In this document: positions 42,718 to 50,877 of the stretch, one piece after another
How the letters are laid out: every line of letters starts with the position of its first letter
How positions within the stretch are numbered: the stretch's first letter is position 1
Origin: Desulforhopalus sp.
GTDB lineage: Bacteria; Desulfobacterota; Desulfobulbia; Desulfobulbales; Desulfocapsaceae
NCBI GenBank assembly: GCA_030247675.1
Contig: JAOTRX010000002.1
Location: forward strand, 124,001 to 188,000
Direction: 5' to 3'
Length of the DNA: 64,000 bases
Made by a program: the position numbers and the translations under genes
The notes under the pieces: model-generated
The model's input: the letters and a program-made list of their open reading frames with translations, nothing else
The model's database searches: none
What the model was told of the DNA's origin: nothing

Positions 42718-44094
42718 TTACCCGTAGACTTCCTCAAGAACCACGTTGATCAAGGCGATTTCTTCCTTGCCGAAACGGGCCGGGTCGTACTCCTCGTCGA
42801 GCCAGTCGATGAGGTCGGCATATTCTTCATCCTCGGGGTTGTCGAGAACCTCTAAAAGATGGAGGAATCCGGGCACGCCGCCGACATCCTCCGGCGGACA
42901 GGCGCGCTTGCCGGCAAGCAATAGCGGATAATCCTTGCCGGCATCCGGCGCCAGGACCTTTTCGACGGTGATGGTGTGCAGCCAGTCGTCACCGAAATCA
43001 TAGACATAGAGGAAACCGGCAAGGATCTTATCCTGCAGGGATTCCAGGGTAAACTTCGCCTCGTTCTCGCCGGCATCATCGTCTGAAAAGTCATCCGGAT
43101 CGGGCATGCAATAGCGGTTGCCGTCGATGAGGAATTCGTGCATATGGCTGTCCGTCCAACCCATGCACAGTTGGATGACCTTGTGCAGGCGCGCGAGGGT
43201 GGTGTTGCCCGGGACCTGGACGCGGCGCCAGACCGGTGGTTTTAGACCCTGCAGGCTGATTTTCAGCTGGAAGACCGGGGCGGTGGGTGCAGGCCGCTTA
43301 CTGCCGTGCTTCGGGAAATCGACCTTGATGATCTTGGCCTTTTTTTTCGGGGGAGGACTGCCGCACGAGCCGCCGCCGGGACAGGAGCAGGGGCTGTCCT
43401 GGTTTGGTTTGGCGGAATGCATGGGGAAGGGGATGGTCTTCCCTGAAGCCTTCTTGGACAACTGCTTTTCGATGGTCCGGGCGTGGGCCTGAAAGGTCTC
43501 CACCGCCAACGGCAGGGTGGCGAGAAGAAAGACCTGGACCTGCATCTCCCGGTCGGCGAACTCTCCTGAGGCCTCGGGAAAGGTCTCCCGGAACACATCT
43601 TCCGGCATGTTCTGAAACATTTCCATGATATCGGTCGGGTCGATCAGGCCCTGGATGGTCATGATGCTGTGCATCAGGTCTTCTTTCTTCTTGCCGGACA
43701 GGTTGGGGTATTCCTCCGGGTCCCACAACTCCTCGCGCAGGGCAAGGGCCTCCTCGAAACCCGATACCCAGCCGTAGACCTTTTCCAGCAAGTCGTCGTC
43801 AAGTGTGCCGAGATCGTATGGAAAGTGCAGGTTGTTTTCATGAAAACCGGTGACCATGCGGTTATACACACTAGTCAGGCAATCGGTCATTTCCACGAAT
43901 TGCTTGTCATTGCGGAACTCCGGCAGTTCGCCGCCGAAAATTACCGGCAGCCACTCAGCAGGAGAAATAAGCTCCGGGGTCATGGCCAGGCCGAACAGGA
44001 AACCGCAGAGTTCATCGTAGGTAAATGCCCCTTCCGGTTCCGGGGCGAGGCGGAGGAGTTTTTCGAGGGTCTTCTTTTCTTTGGAGGGAAGCAT
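42718..44094 (-). CDS. YecA/UPF0149-like and pRiA4b ORF-3-like fusion protein
   Basis: A 458-residue two-domain protein. Residues 1-210 are YecA/YgfB-like helices (GAFTYDELCGFLFGLAMTPE, YGWVSGFEEALAL, with acidic surfaces). A cysteine-rich linker PCSCPGGGSCGSPPP, like a broken SEC-C zinc motif, comes next. Residues 275-440 form a pRiA4b ORF-3 domain (QLKISLQGLKPPVWRRVQVP, then HEFLIDGNRY, VYDFGDDWLHTITVE and CPPEDVGGVPG), which is common in plasmid and IS-associated proteins. Function unknown; the pRiA4b part is suspected to be a plasmid-derived DNA/RNA-associated module. It lies directly upstream of the helicase gene on the same strand, which points to a joint nucleic-acid role. Confidence 0.8.
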   Translation of the reverse strand: MLPSKEKKTLEKLLRLAPEPEGAFTYDELCGFLFGLAMTPELISPAEWLPVIFGGELPEFRNDKQFVEMTDCLTSVYNRMVTGFHENNLHFPYDLGTLDDDLLEKVYGWVSGFEEALALREELWDPEEYPNLSGKKKEDLMHSIMTIQGLIDPTDIMEMFQNMPEDVFRETFPEASGEFADREMQVQVFLLATLPLAVETFQAHARTIEKQLSKKASGKTIPFPMHSAKPNQDSPCSCPGGGSCGSPPPKKKAKIIKVDFPKHGSKRPAPTAPVFQLKISLQGLKPPVWRRVQVPGNTTLARLHKVIQLCMGWTDSHMHEFLIDGNRYCMPDPDDFSDDDAGENEAKFTLESLQDKILAGFLYVYDFGDDWLHTITVEKVLAPDAGKDYPLLLAGKRACPPEDVGGVPGFLHLLEVLDNPEDEEYADLIDWLDEEYDPARFGKEEIALINVVLEEVYG

Positions 44095-44274
44095 TGGGGT
44101 GTCCGGTAAAGGTTATTGTTGTGGTGCTAATTGGCTACAGCAATAGCGGAAAAGAGGGGGAAAGGAAAGGGAAAAATCGGCCGCAACTGGACAAGCTGGC
44201 GGCTGCCTGATGCTAGCCGGGGTGTCCCATGTTGTGTGGAAGTTTGCTATTCCCGGTAAACTGCTTTATATCGT

Positions 44275-44406
44275 ATGGAGGAATTGGTTGCCCGGTGGGA
44301 GATGCTGATGGCGCCATACCCCGATACACCCACTTTTGATACTTTATTGAGGGATCTGCAAGCAGACAGGTCTTTTTCTTTGGGGGATCCGTTGGTGAAC
44401 GCATGA
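44275..44406 (+). CDS. Possible 43-residue ORF coupled to the metallophosphoesterase
   Basis: ATG 44275 to TGA 44404-44406, overlapping the next gene's ATG as ATGA. The peptide begins MEELVARWEMLMAPYPD and ends SLGDPLVNA; acidic and soluble. The coupling junction and open frame argue for translation, but the SD is weak (TTTATATCGT) and no family is known. The 180 bases before it hold no other gene. Confidence 0.35.
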   Translation: MEELVARWEMLMAPYPDTPTFDTLLRDLQADRSFSLGDPLVNA

Positions 44407-45137
44407 GAGTTGCAGTCTTTTCCGACATCCATGCAAACATGGAGGCACTTGAAGCGGTGCTTGCCCATGCTGCGTTACAGCACGCCAACCGCTATGTTTG
44501 CCTGGGCGATGTGATTGGCTATGGCGCCAATCCCAATGAATGCATCGAGATGTTGCGTGCCTTGCCCGATTGCCCATGCCTGCTCGGCAACCACGAGGCG
44601 GCGGTGTTGGGGATTCCCATCAATATGCGCCAGGAGGCCCGGCAGGTGATCGACTGGACCCGCGCCATCCTGTCAAAGTCGGGCCTCTGGTTTCTCAAGG
44701 AGATGGAGGACCTGATCAAGTGGCAGGATATCTACTTCTGCCATTCCAATCCATACCGGCCGCGCAACTGGTACTACGTCACGGAAAAGACCTATATCTC
44801 CAGTTCCTTTGCCCGCTCAAAGGCGAAGATCCTCTTTGTCGGCCATACCCATGTGCCGGTGGCCATCACCAGGAGGAATTTCTTCTGCATCTACATCCGC
44901 TCTCCGCTGCATTCCATGACCGTACCGGCGGCCCAGCTCAATAGGCAGATCTTTAATTGCGGCAGCGTCGGCCAACCCCGTGACGGTGACCCCCGTGCCT
45001 CGTATCTGATCTATGATGACGAACTGCAGGTCATCGAATTTTACCGGGTTGATTATAATTATCAGCGCGCCGCTGAAAAAATCCTTGCGGCCGGCCTGCC
45101 GAAGTCCTTCGCCACCCGGCTCATCGACGGACTGTAA
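44403..45137 (+). CDS. Metallophosphoesterase family protein
   Basis: A 244-residue calcineurin-like phosphoesterase. All metal motifs are present: FSDIHAN (D-x-H), GDVIGYG (G-D), GNHEAA (G-N-H-E), a distant CHSN and VGHTHVP (G-H-x-H). The family cleaves phosphomonoesters or diesters such as cyclic nucleotides or phosphoproteins. Its stop is one base away from the end of the converging kinase gene, so a kinase/phosphatase relation is possible but unproven. GC-rich codon use is similar to the neighbours. Confidence 0.9.
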   Translation: MRVAVFSDIHANMEALEAVLAHAALQHANRYVCLGDVIGYGANPNECIEMLRALPDCPCLLGNHEAAVLGIPINMRQEARQVIDWTRAILSKSGLWFLKEMEDLIKWQDIYFCHSNPYRPRNWYYVTEKTYISSSFARSKAKILFVGHTHVPVAITRRNFFCIYIRSPLHSMTVPAAQLNRQIFNCGSVGQPRDGDPRASYLIYDDELQVIEFYRVDYNYQRAAEKILAAGLPKSFATRLIDGL

Positions 45138-45138
45138 G

Positions 45139-46491
45139 TCACTCCGGCAGCATTTCACCAAGGCCGAGACGAGGGCAGGTCTCGCGCAGGTCGTTTTCCA
45201 GCTCAATAGCGTTTTCATAGCGTTTGCCGAGGTCTTTTTCCAGGCAGCGCATGATGATTCGCTCCAGCTCAGGGTCGATGGCCGGATTGATGAGATGCGG
45301 CGCCTGGCTCTCGACGTTTTCCGCATCGATATCCTGGGGATAGTGGTCGTTCATCTGGAAAAAGGGGACGGCATTGGTGGCGAAGATATAGAAAATCACC
45401 CCGATGGCCCAGACATCGCTGGCCTTGCAGCTTTTACCGGCGAGCTGTTCAGGCGGCATGAAGTTGATGGTTCCGGCCGAATTGCCCTCGGCGGATTGCC
45501 AGGAGAGGTCGCGGGCGATTCCGAAGTCGAGGAGTTTCACCTGCCCCGCCTTGTTGATGATGATGTTTTCCGGCTTGATATCGCGGTGCATGATCTTGTG
45601 CTGGTGGGCATAGGCGACCACCGAGACGATCTGCAGGATATAACTTTCTTTTTTAAGCGGTGAAATCCCCCGTTCCAGCAGCTCCTGCAGGCTTTGGCCT
45701 TCGACGTATTCCTGGATGAGGAGGAAGCGGCCGCTATCCTTGACGACTTCGATCAACTGGACGACATTGGGGTGGTGAACCAGCCTCTTCAGGATGGCGG
45801 CGGAGCGTAGCACCCCGATGTTCATGGCGGGGGAGTGGGGTATTTTGGCCACGGCGATGCGGCCCGTACCCTGCCTCTGCACCAGCCAGACCACACCGAA
45901 ACCACCGGTGCCGAGGCGGCGAACAGGCTGCCAGGGGTTGGAAATGCTTGCTGTTACCGGGGTATTGATAAGCGATTTCGGTGAGAAAAACTCCAAACCT
46001 TCCTGAAAAAAATGGACTATCCGGGTCCAGCCCCGCCGGTTGATGTTCTCCTTGCCCGGTATTGCCGGCTGTACCGAGTCCTGCCGGGGTTGGCCCTGGT
46101 TCATGGCCTGACCCATCTCCAGGAGGATCAGAAAGCTTATGGAGAATCTGCTCTCATTGAGGGGCAGCTCGATAAAGTCATCGGCCCCGGCATCGAGGTA
46201 GCGTTTGATTTCACCGAGATTTACTTCCGGAACCAGCACCAGGAAAGGTACCAGGGGACCGACGAAGTCGCGAATGAGCTGGATGACCCGGGTTTGCCGG
46301 GGATGTTCGGAGTCGATATGGTAAATGACCAGACAAATTTTCTTGTCCGGGTTGTTTTTGACGAAGTTACGTACGGTGCCGATGGTCAGTGGAACGGTAT
46401 CGATCTCAAAGGACGAAACCAGGCTATTGACCAGAGCGGTCAGCGAATCTGCCAGGCCGAATGTCAGTATGGTTTCGCTGGGAGTCTGCAC
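45139..46491 (-). CDS. Serine/threonine protein kinase with degenerate receiver domain
   Basis: A 450-residue Hanks-type kinase. Residues 5-125 have a receiver-like fold, but the phospho-acceptor aspartate is replaced (CLVIYHID), so it is probably not phosphorylated. The kinase domain follows: GTGGFG (194-199), VAK (K216), HRDIKPEN (302-309), DFG (322-324) and PPEQLAG. No transmembrane helix; soluble. GTG 46491 is proposed as the start because AAAGGG lies nine bases before it. ATG 46530 or further upstream would read into repeat copy 7. It likely phosphorylates proteins in response to an unknown signal sensed by the N-terminal domain. Confidence 0.87.
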   Translation of the reverse strand: MQTPSETILTFGLADSLTALVNSLVSSFEIDTVPLTIGTVRNFVKNNPDKKICLVIYHIDSEHPRQTRVIQLIRDFVGPLVPFLVLVPEVNLGEIKRYLDAGADDFIELPLNESRFSISFLILLEMGQAMNQGQPRQDSVQPAIPGKENINRRGWTRIVHFFQEGLEFFSPKSLINTPVTASISNPWQPVRRLGTGGFGVVWLVQRQGTGRIAVAKIPHSPAMNIGVLRSAAILKRLVHHPNVVQLIEVVKDSGRFLLIQEYVEGQSLQELLERGISPLKKESYILQIVSVVAYAHQHKIMHRDIKPENIIINKAGQVKLLDFGIARDLSWQSAEGNSAGTINFMPPEQLAGKSCKASDVWAIGVIFYIFATNAVPFFQMNDHYPQDIDAENVESQAPHLINPAIDPELERIIMRCLEKDLGKRYENAIELENDLRETCPRLGLGEMLPE

Positions 46492-46540
46492 ATTGCACCC
46501 TTTCTTGAAAAACCATGATACACGGCGCATCGATAACGTC

Positions 46541-46597
46541 TGCCGCAAAGGCATACGTTTCGCGTGAACAGGCACAACTCAACTCAAGCTTATTATA
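46541..46597 (-). repeat. Dispersed double-hairpin repeat, copy 7 (degenerate)
   Basis: Reverse copy upstream of the kinase gene. Linker and hairpin II region (CGTATGCCTTTGCGGC on the minus strand) are recognisable. Hairpin I is shortened and no longer pairs well. Confidence 0.5.
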
Positions 46598-46702
46598 CGC
46601 CGGGGATGCTGTTGTTTTCAGCCTATCAAAAGAACCGCCGCCCGGGCAAATGTTTTTTACCGTTTGCCGTGGGAAGGGCCGGGAGGTGACGGCAAGGGGC
46701 TG

Positions 46703-47212
46703 CTATAGCCACTTTTTAATGTGCCTGGCCAATAATTTGAGATCTTTATACTGGTGGTTGTCGCCGGGAATTTCCACCAGGGTCACAGCGGGGATGGCGG
46801 CGATTTCAGCCCGGAGATGAGCGCAAGACCCAACGATATCATGGGCTTGCTGGATAAAGAGACAGGGCAAATGGAGGTCCGAAACCAACTGTTTGAGGTC
46901 CAGGTTGTTTTCTTTAAAGCTTGTCACCGGGGTGCCGACAAAGACCGCCTTATCCGGACTGATCATCTTCTTTCCGCAGGCCTGCAGACCAATCATAACG
47001 CCAAGCGATTTGGCGACCAACAGGTTTACCGCAGATCCCATGAGGCGCTGCACTTCGCCGTCCAGATCCAGGCACTGCTCGGCATCGCCACAGTCCCAAT
47101 GCCGGTACCTTTGCACCAGCTGCGTCTGGCCGGGGGCCTCAATTTCCTTGAGGAGGTTGGTCGCCCAACGTTCCGTCTTCGGGCTGATTCCCGGCAAAGC
47201 GAGTATGTTCAT
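46703..47212 (-). CDS. Small alpha/beta hydrolase-like protein
   Basis: A 169-residue compact alpha/beta hydrolase. The nucleophile elbow is VAKSLGVM (S near residue 66), a likely acid lies in FIQQAHDIVGS, and the histidine is in PGDNHQYKD. An RBRA/YdeN-like (RBBP9 or Abhydrolase_6) annotation fits best. ATG 47212 follows GGAGACAAG; a frame extension back to 47326 overlaps sulP and is rejected. It is the third gene of usp-sulP-hydrolase. Substrate unknown. Confidence 0.72.
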   Translation of the reverse strand: MNILALPGISPKTERWATNLLKEIEAPGQTQLVQRYRHWDCGDAEQCLDLDGEVQRLMGSAVNLLVAKSLGVMIGLQACGKKMISPDKAVFVGTPVTSFKENNLDLKQLVSDLHLPCLFIQQAHDIVGSCAHLRAEIAAIPAVTLVEIPGDNHQYKDLKLLARHIKKWL

Positions 47213-47225
47213 ATGCTTGTCTCCA

Positions 47226-49340
47226 TTATGGATGGGCAAAAAGGGCGTCATCCTCGGCCGTTTCGCCGAGGCGTTGGGAGATGGCGGCAAGGGCCTGCCC
47301 CTCCGTGGCGAAGATATTATCTTCACCGATTACCTGATACAGACCGGTTGCCCGCATAACCTCAAGGATCTGGCGCTTTAAGCCGGAGAATACCACCTCG
47401 ACGCCGGATTCGTGCAGCCTCGATACCAGATTATGGAGCATCTCCTCACCCGAGGAATCCAGGTGGTTAATACCGTCGCCGACGACCAGGAGGTGTCTGG
47501 CATCACGCCGGCCCGCCACCGCGGCAAGGACTGCATCCTCGAAGTGGGCGACGTTGGCGAAGTATAAGGAGCCATCGAAGCGGATGGCGATGACATGGGG
47601 CGAGACCGCCAGATGCGGGTTGACCTTGATGTCGCGCAGGGTGCCGTCACCGTAGCGGCCAAGAATAGCGACTCGCGGCGCCATGGTCCGGTAGAGGTAG
47701 AGGCCGATGGCCAGGGTCGTGCCGACCAGGATACCCTTGTCGAGATGGGGCGCGGCAAGGAGGGTGACGATAAAGGTCACCACGGCGACAACGCCATCGG
47801 CCCGGTTGGCCTTCCAGGTGTGTTTCAGGGCTCCCGGGGTGACCAGACCGGTCACCGCCAGCAGGATGATCACCGCCAGCACCGCCTTAGGAAGATGATA
47901 CAGGCAGGGGGTGAGAAAAAGCAGGGTTGCGGCGACGAAGGTGCCGTTGAAGACCATGGCCAGGCCGGTCTTCGCGCCGGCCTGGAGGTTGATGGCCGAG
48001 CCGGTGAAGGAGCCGCAGGCCGGATAGGCCTGGAAACACGAGCCGCCGATGTTGGCAAGCCCCTGGCCGATCAATTCCTGGTTCGGGTCGATGCGTTGTT
48101 TGGACTTGCCGGCCATGGCTTTAGCCATGGAGATAGACTCCATGAAGGCGACGAGGGAGATGATCAGGGCGCCGGTGAAAAGTTGTCCGACGGCTTCAAG
48201 ATCAAGGCTCGGTAAACGGAAGGAGGGCAGCCCGGCCGGCACTGTACCGACCACATCGCCACCGCCGGCCATCAGGACATGGCCGGCGGAAATTTTCTTG
48301 ATATGCCAGACGCGGCTGTTGTCTGTTTGTGCTGTTATGTCCACCCCACGCTGTAAAAAGGTATCCGGTGCGCCATTCTCGCCCTGGCTCTCGACGAATG
48401 TGAGCTTGCGGATATGGTTCAATCTTTTGTCGTTTTCCGTTTCCAGGGAACGGCGATCGAGTCCGGCAATATCCTGCTGGTATCGAAGTTCGGCTGCCTG
48501 GCGGGCATCACCCGTTTTTTCCGCTTCACGGATCTTTGCGGAGAGGCTGGTGATGGTGGTGCTGAGTTCGTTTATCCGCTTGGCGGTCTTGTCATAATTG
48601 ATCACGAATTGCCGGGCTGCAGGGGGTGAGACGGCCTCGATATCGACGGTGGTTTTATGTTCATACCCCGCCAGATAGCTAAGGAGGGTGGTTATTGCCA
48701 CGGCGATCAAGACGCTTGGCTTGGCCAGCATCGGCACCTTTTTCAGAGTCAGCATGAGCAGCAGGGCAAAGGCGGACATCGCCAGGGTCGGCAGGTGGGT
48801 TTGCGGCAGGAACCCGAGCATTTCCCAGACATCCTGGAGAAAATGGTCGCTGCGTCCCTTCGGTATACCGAGCAGCATATCCAGCTGGGAGAGGCCGATG
48901 ATAATTGCCGCAGCGTTCATGAAACCGAGGATGACCGGGTGCGAGACAAAATTGACGATACTTCCGAGCCGCATTACCCCCAAGCCAAGCTGGATGATCC
49001 CGACAAGAAGGGTGAGAAGCATTGCAAAACCAATGTATTCGTCCGAGAAAGGGATGGCCAGTGGCGTCACCGCGGCGGCGGTCATGAGCGATACAATGGC
49101 CACCGGGCCGGTAGCAAGCTGCCGCGATGAGCCCCACAGCGCGCCGATGATGGCCGGAATAAAGGCAGTATACAGGCCGAAATACAGCGGTAGCCCGGAC
49201 AGCTGGGCATAGGCCATGGCCTTTGGTACCAGCACCAGGGCGCCGGTGACGCCGGCGATGAGGTCGCCGCGCAGGATGGTGGTCTGAACCGGAAACCAGA
49301 GAAGGAAGGGGAAGAAGCGAAAGAGCCTTTTATTTTCCAT
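47226..49340 (-). CDS. SulP family anion transporter with STAS domain and coiled-coil insertion
   Basis: A 704-residue SLC26-type transporter. It has about twelve membrane segments with PKAMAYAQLSGLPLYFGLYT near the N-terminus, FGLYTAFIPAIIGALWGSS and a C-terminal STAS domain (FDGSLYFANVAHFEDAV, GDGINHLDSSGEEML). It probably moves sulfate, bicarbonate or another anion, which would suit a sulfate reducer. Residues about 235-365 are an extra soluble insert, rich in Glu, Lys, Arg and Ala with heptad-like spacing (NELSTTITSLSAKIREAEK), placed just before the GTVPAGLPSF helix. ATG 49340 was chosen; the frame is open further upstream but not conserved. Co-transcribed with the usp gene, 41 bases upstream. 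Confidence 0.93.
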   Translation of the reverse strand: MENKRLFRFFPFLLWFPVQTTILRGDLIAGVTGALVLVPKAMAYAQLSGLPLYFGLYTAFIPAIIGALWGSSRQLATGPVAIVSLMTAAAVTPLAIPFSDEYIGFAMLLTLLVGIIQLGLGVMRLGSIVNFVSHPVILGFMNAAAIIIGLSQLDMLLGIPKGRSDHFLQDVWEMLGFLPQTHLPTLAMSAFALLLMLTLKKVPMLAKPSVLIAVAITTLLSYLAGYEHKTTVDIEAVSPPAARQFVINYDKTAKRINELSTTITSLSAKIREAEKTGDARQAAELRYQQDIAGLDRRSLETENDKRLNHIRKLTFVESQGENGAPDTFLQRGVDITAQTDNSRVWHIKKISAGHVLMAGGGDVVGTVPAGLPSFRLPSLDLEAVGQLFTGALIISLVAFMESISMAKAMAGKSKQRIDPNQELIGQGLANIGGSCFQAYPACGSFTGSAINLQAGAKTGLAMVFNGTFVAATLLFLTPCLYHLPKAVLAVIILLAVTGLVTPGALKHTWKANRADGVVAVVTFIVTLLAAPHLDKGILVGTTLAIGLYLYRTMAPRVAILGRYGDGTLRDIKVNPHLAVSPHVIAIRFDGSLYFANVAHFEDAVLAAVAGRRDARHLLVVGDGINHLDSSGEEMLHNLVSRLHESGVEVVFSGLKRQILEVMRATGLYQVIGEDNIFATEGQALAAISQRLGETAEDDALFAHP

Positions 49341-49381
49341 GGGATCACCAATAAGGTGGGAGGCAATGCAGGGACATCTTC

Positions 49382-50236
49382 CTAAACGTTGACCACCAGC
49401 ACCGCACATGGTGCGCCGCCGGTAACGTTTTCGGTGACCTGGCCAAGGAGCTTTCTCTTTATGCCCCGTTTGCCCTGTCCGCCGATGACGATCATATCGA
49501 TCTGCCGCTCCCGGGCCGCCCGGACGATGATTTCGGCCGGGTCACCAGTTTCTATCAAAGGTTCGCAAACGATCTGTGTTCCAACTTGACTTACTCTGAG
49601 GCAGGTTGTCTCGACGATTTGTTGCGCCGCGGAGATGTCACTTTCCCGCCTGGCCACCGAGACAACAGTCAAGTGTTGCAGGGTGCAATTTTTCTGCACC
49701 AGGCTGAGCGCCTCCTCCACCGCCTTTTGTCCGCCGGCCGAGTCGTCGGTAGCCACCAGGATACGCGGGGCACCGGAGATGATGAAGTCTTTCGGCACCA
49801 CCAGCACCCGGGGAAAGCCGAGGTCGATCACCTTGGCGGTCATCCGGCCGATGAGCAGCGAGAGGCGGCCGGTCTTGCCGTGACGGCCCATGAGGATGAC
49901 ATTGGCCTGACGCAGCTGGGCCTGTTCGATGATCGCTTTTTCCAGGTTGCTTGCCCCGATAACAACGATCTCATATTCCACGCCGCTGTCTTTGGCCATT
50001 TTCCGGAAGCCGTCGAAGTAGGGAGCCAGTTCGAGGCGGCGGCGTCGTACCGTTGATTCGGCCGATTTGAGGGATTCGGCGTCGGTCTTGATGACATGCA
50101 GGACAATCACCTTGGCACCGCATGACTGGCCGAAAAATATCGCCTCCTGTACCGCGCCGTCACTGAAATGCGAGCCGTCGGTGGCAAGCAACAGGACCTT
50201 GGTTTCGCCGAGGAGACTCGTTGAAAATCGCCCCAT
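49382..50236 (-). CDS. Tandem universal stress protein (UspA repeats)
   Basis: A 284-residue protein of two UspA domains. First: KVLLLATDGSHFSDGAV, ending LIGRMTAKVIDLGFPRVLVV (ATP loop partly degenerate). Second: RILVATDDSAGGQKAV and GGQGKRGIKRKLLGQVTENV with SPVLVV-like CAVLVVNV. The G-x2-G-x9-G(S/T) pattern appears in both but imperfectly. ATG 50236 follows AAAGGAG. It heads the operon with sulP and a hydrolase; a GNRA-looped hairpin lies 40-57 bases upstream. Likely a regulator or chaperone of the transporter, by context. Confidence 0.92.
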   Translation of the reverse strand: MGRFSTSLLGETKVLLLATDGSHFSDGAVQEAIFFGQSCGAKVIVLHVIKTDAESLKSAESTVRRRRLELAPYFDGFRKMAKDSGVEYEIVVIGASNLEKAIIEQAQLRQANVILMGRHGKTGRLSLLIGRMTAKVIDLGFPRVLVVPKDFIISGAPRILVATDDSAGGQKAVEEALSLVQKNCTLQHLTVVSVARRESDISAAQQIVETTCLRVSQVGTQIVCEPLIETGDPAEIIVRAARERQIDMIVIGGQGKRGIKRKLLGQVTENVTGGAPCAVLVVNV

Positions 50237-50273
50237 TACAGACTCCTTTTGCAAAAGAAAGGAAAGGAAAAGC

Positions 50274-50293
50274 AAGGCCTTTCGCAAGGCCTT
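50274..50293 (-). repeat. AAGGCCTT hairpin with GNRA-type loop in the usp leader
   Basis: AAGGCCTT at 50274-50281 and again at 50286-50293 pair perfectly. On the minus strand the loop is GCGA. A pyrimidine-rich tract and the usp ribosome-binding site follow. Possible attenuator or stabilising 5' structure. Confidence 0.6.
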
Positions 50294-50523
50294 CGGATGA
50301 AGATTTCAGGAGAACAACCGTTTTCTTTTTGAAGGTACCACCCTTACCGGGTGAACACAAGATGCCGGGTGATAGGAAATCGCCTTTCACATACTCTTCA
50401 AGGCATACGCGAAGCTGCTCGGTGTAGTCGGTTTCGGGATGGAGAGAAGGAAGCTTGAAGGTCTCATCTCCGGCCAGATATCCCATTTTGTTATTGATTG
50501 GCGCTGATCGATAGGAGATTCCT

Positions 50524-50555
50524 GTTTGTAAATTCGCAGGCTTACGATTACAAAC
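50524..50555. promoter_or_regulatory. Inverted repeat upstream of the selenium/sulfur operon
   Basis: Arms GTTTGTAA and TTACAAAC, eight perfect pairs separated by 16 bases, about 57 bases before the TusA-like ATG. A candidate operator or leader hairpin; no known regulator consensus recognised. Confidence 0.45.
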
Positions 50556-50612
50556 TGCAATAGTAAAAGCGCCGTCCTGCCACCGTCACCCATTCTTGAT
50601 TCTTTCCACCCT

Positions 50613-50873
50613 ATGACAAGCTCAAGCACCATGCCTGCCTGGCGATTCGATGATGAATTTGACGGCGGCGAAGAGACCTGCGGACGGGTCATCGTCAATC
50701 TGTATCTATACATTCGCAACCAGCCACCCGGTCGCCGCATTCTGGTTATTTCCCGCGATCCGGGGGCACCGGTGGAACTGCCCGCCTGGTGCCGGATGAC
50801 CAAGAATCAGCTGACGGACGTGCAGCATCCCTATTACCTCATTACCCTCAAACCCGAACTGATCAAGGAGTAA
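50613..50873 (+). CDS. TusA-like sulfurtransferase family protein
   Basis: An 86-residue SirA/TusA-type protein. The strand-helix pattern VIVNLYLYIRNQPPGRRILVI, then VELPAWCRMTKNQL and PYYLIT, fits the fold, but the classical N-terminal CPxP cysteine is absent. The only cysteines are in GEETCGRV and PAWCRMT, so chemistry may differ. The start is ATG 50613 or 50631. It heads a compact plus-strand block with DsrE-like, SelD, YedF, IscA-like and CCG genes. Likely a sulfur or selenium carrier. Confidence 0.72.
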   Translation: MTSSSTMPAWRFDDEFDGGEETCGRVIVNLYLYIRNQPPGRRILVISRDPGAPVELPAWCRMTKNQLTDVQHPYYLITLKPELIKE

Positions 50874-50877
50874 GTCG

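Larger units (their letters stand above)
50237..50612. other. Intergenic region between usp operon and selenium/sulfur block
   Basis: About 375 bases with divergent genes. It holds the hairpin at 50274-50293 and the inverted repeat at 50524-50555. A minus-strand frame from 50486 runs into usp (beginning MGYLAGDETFKLP) but has no family, so it is not called as a gene. Confidence 0.45.

Noticed and set aside
50160..50486. Minus-strand frame of 108 codons before usp
   Set aside because: No family, no ribosome-binding site seen, and it overlaps the start of usp in another frame. Treated as leader sequence.
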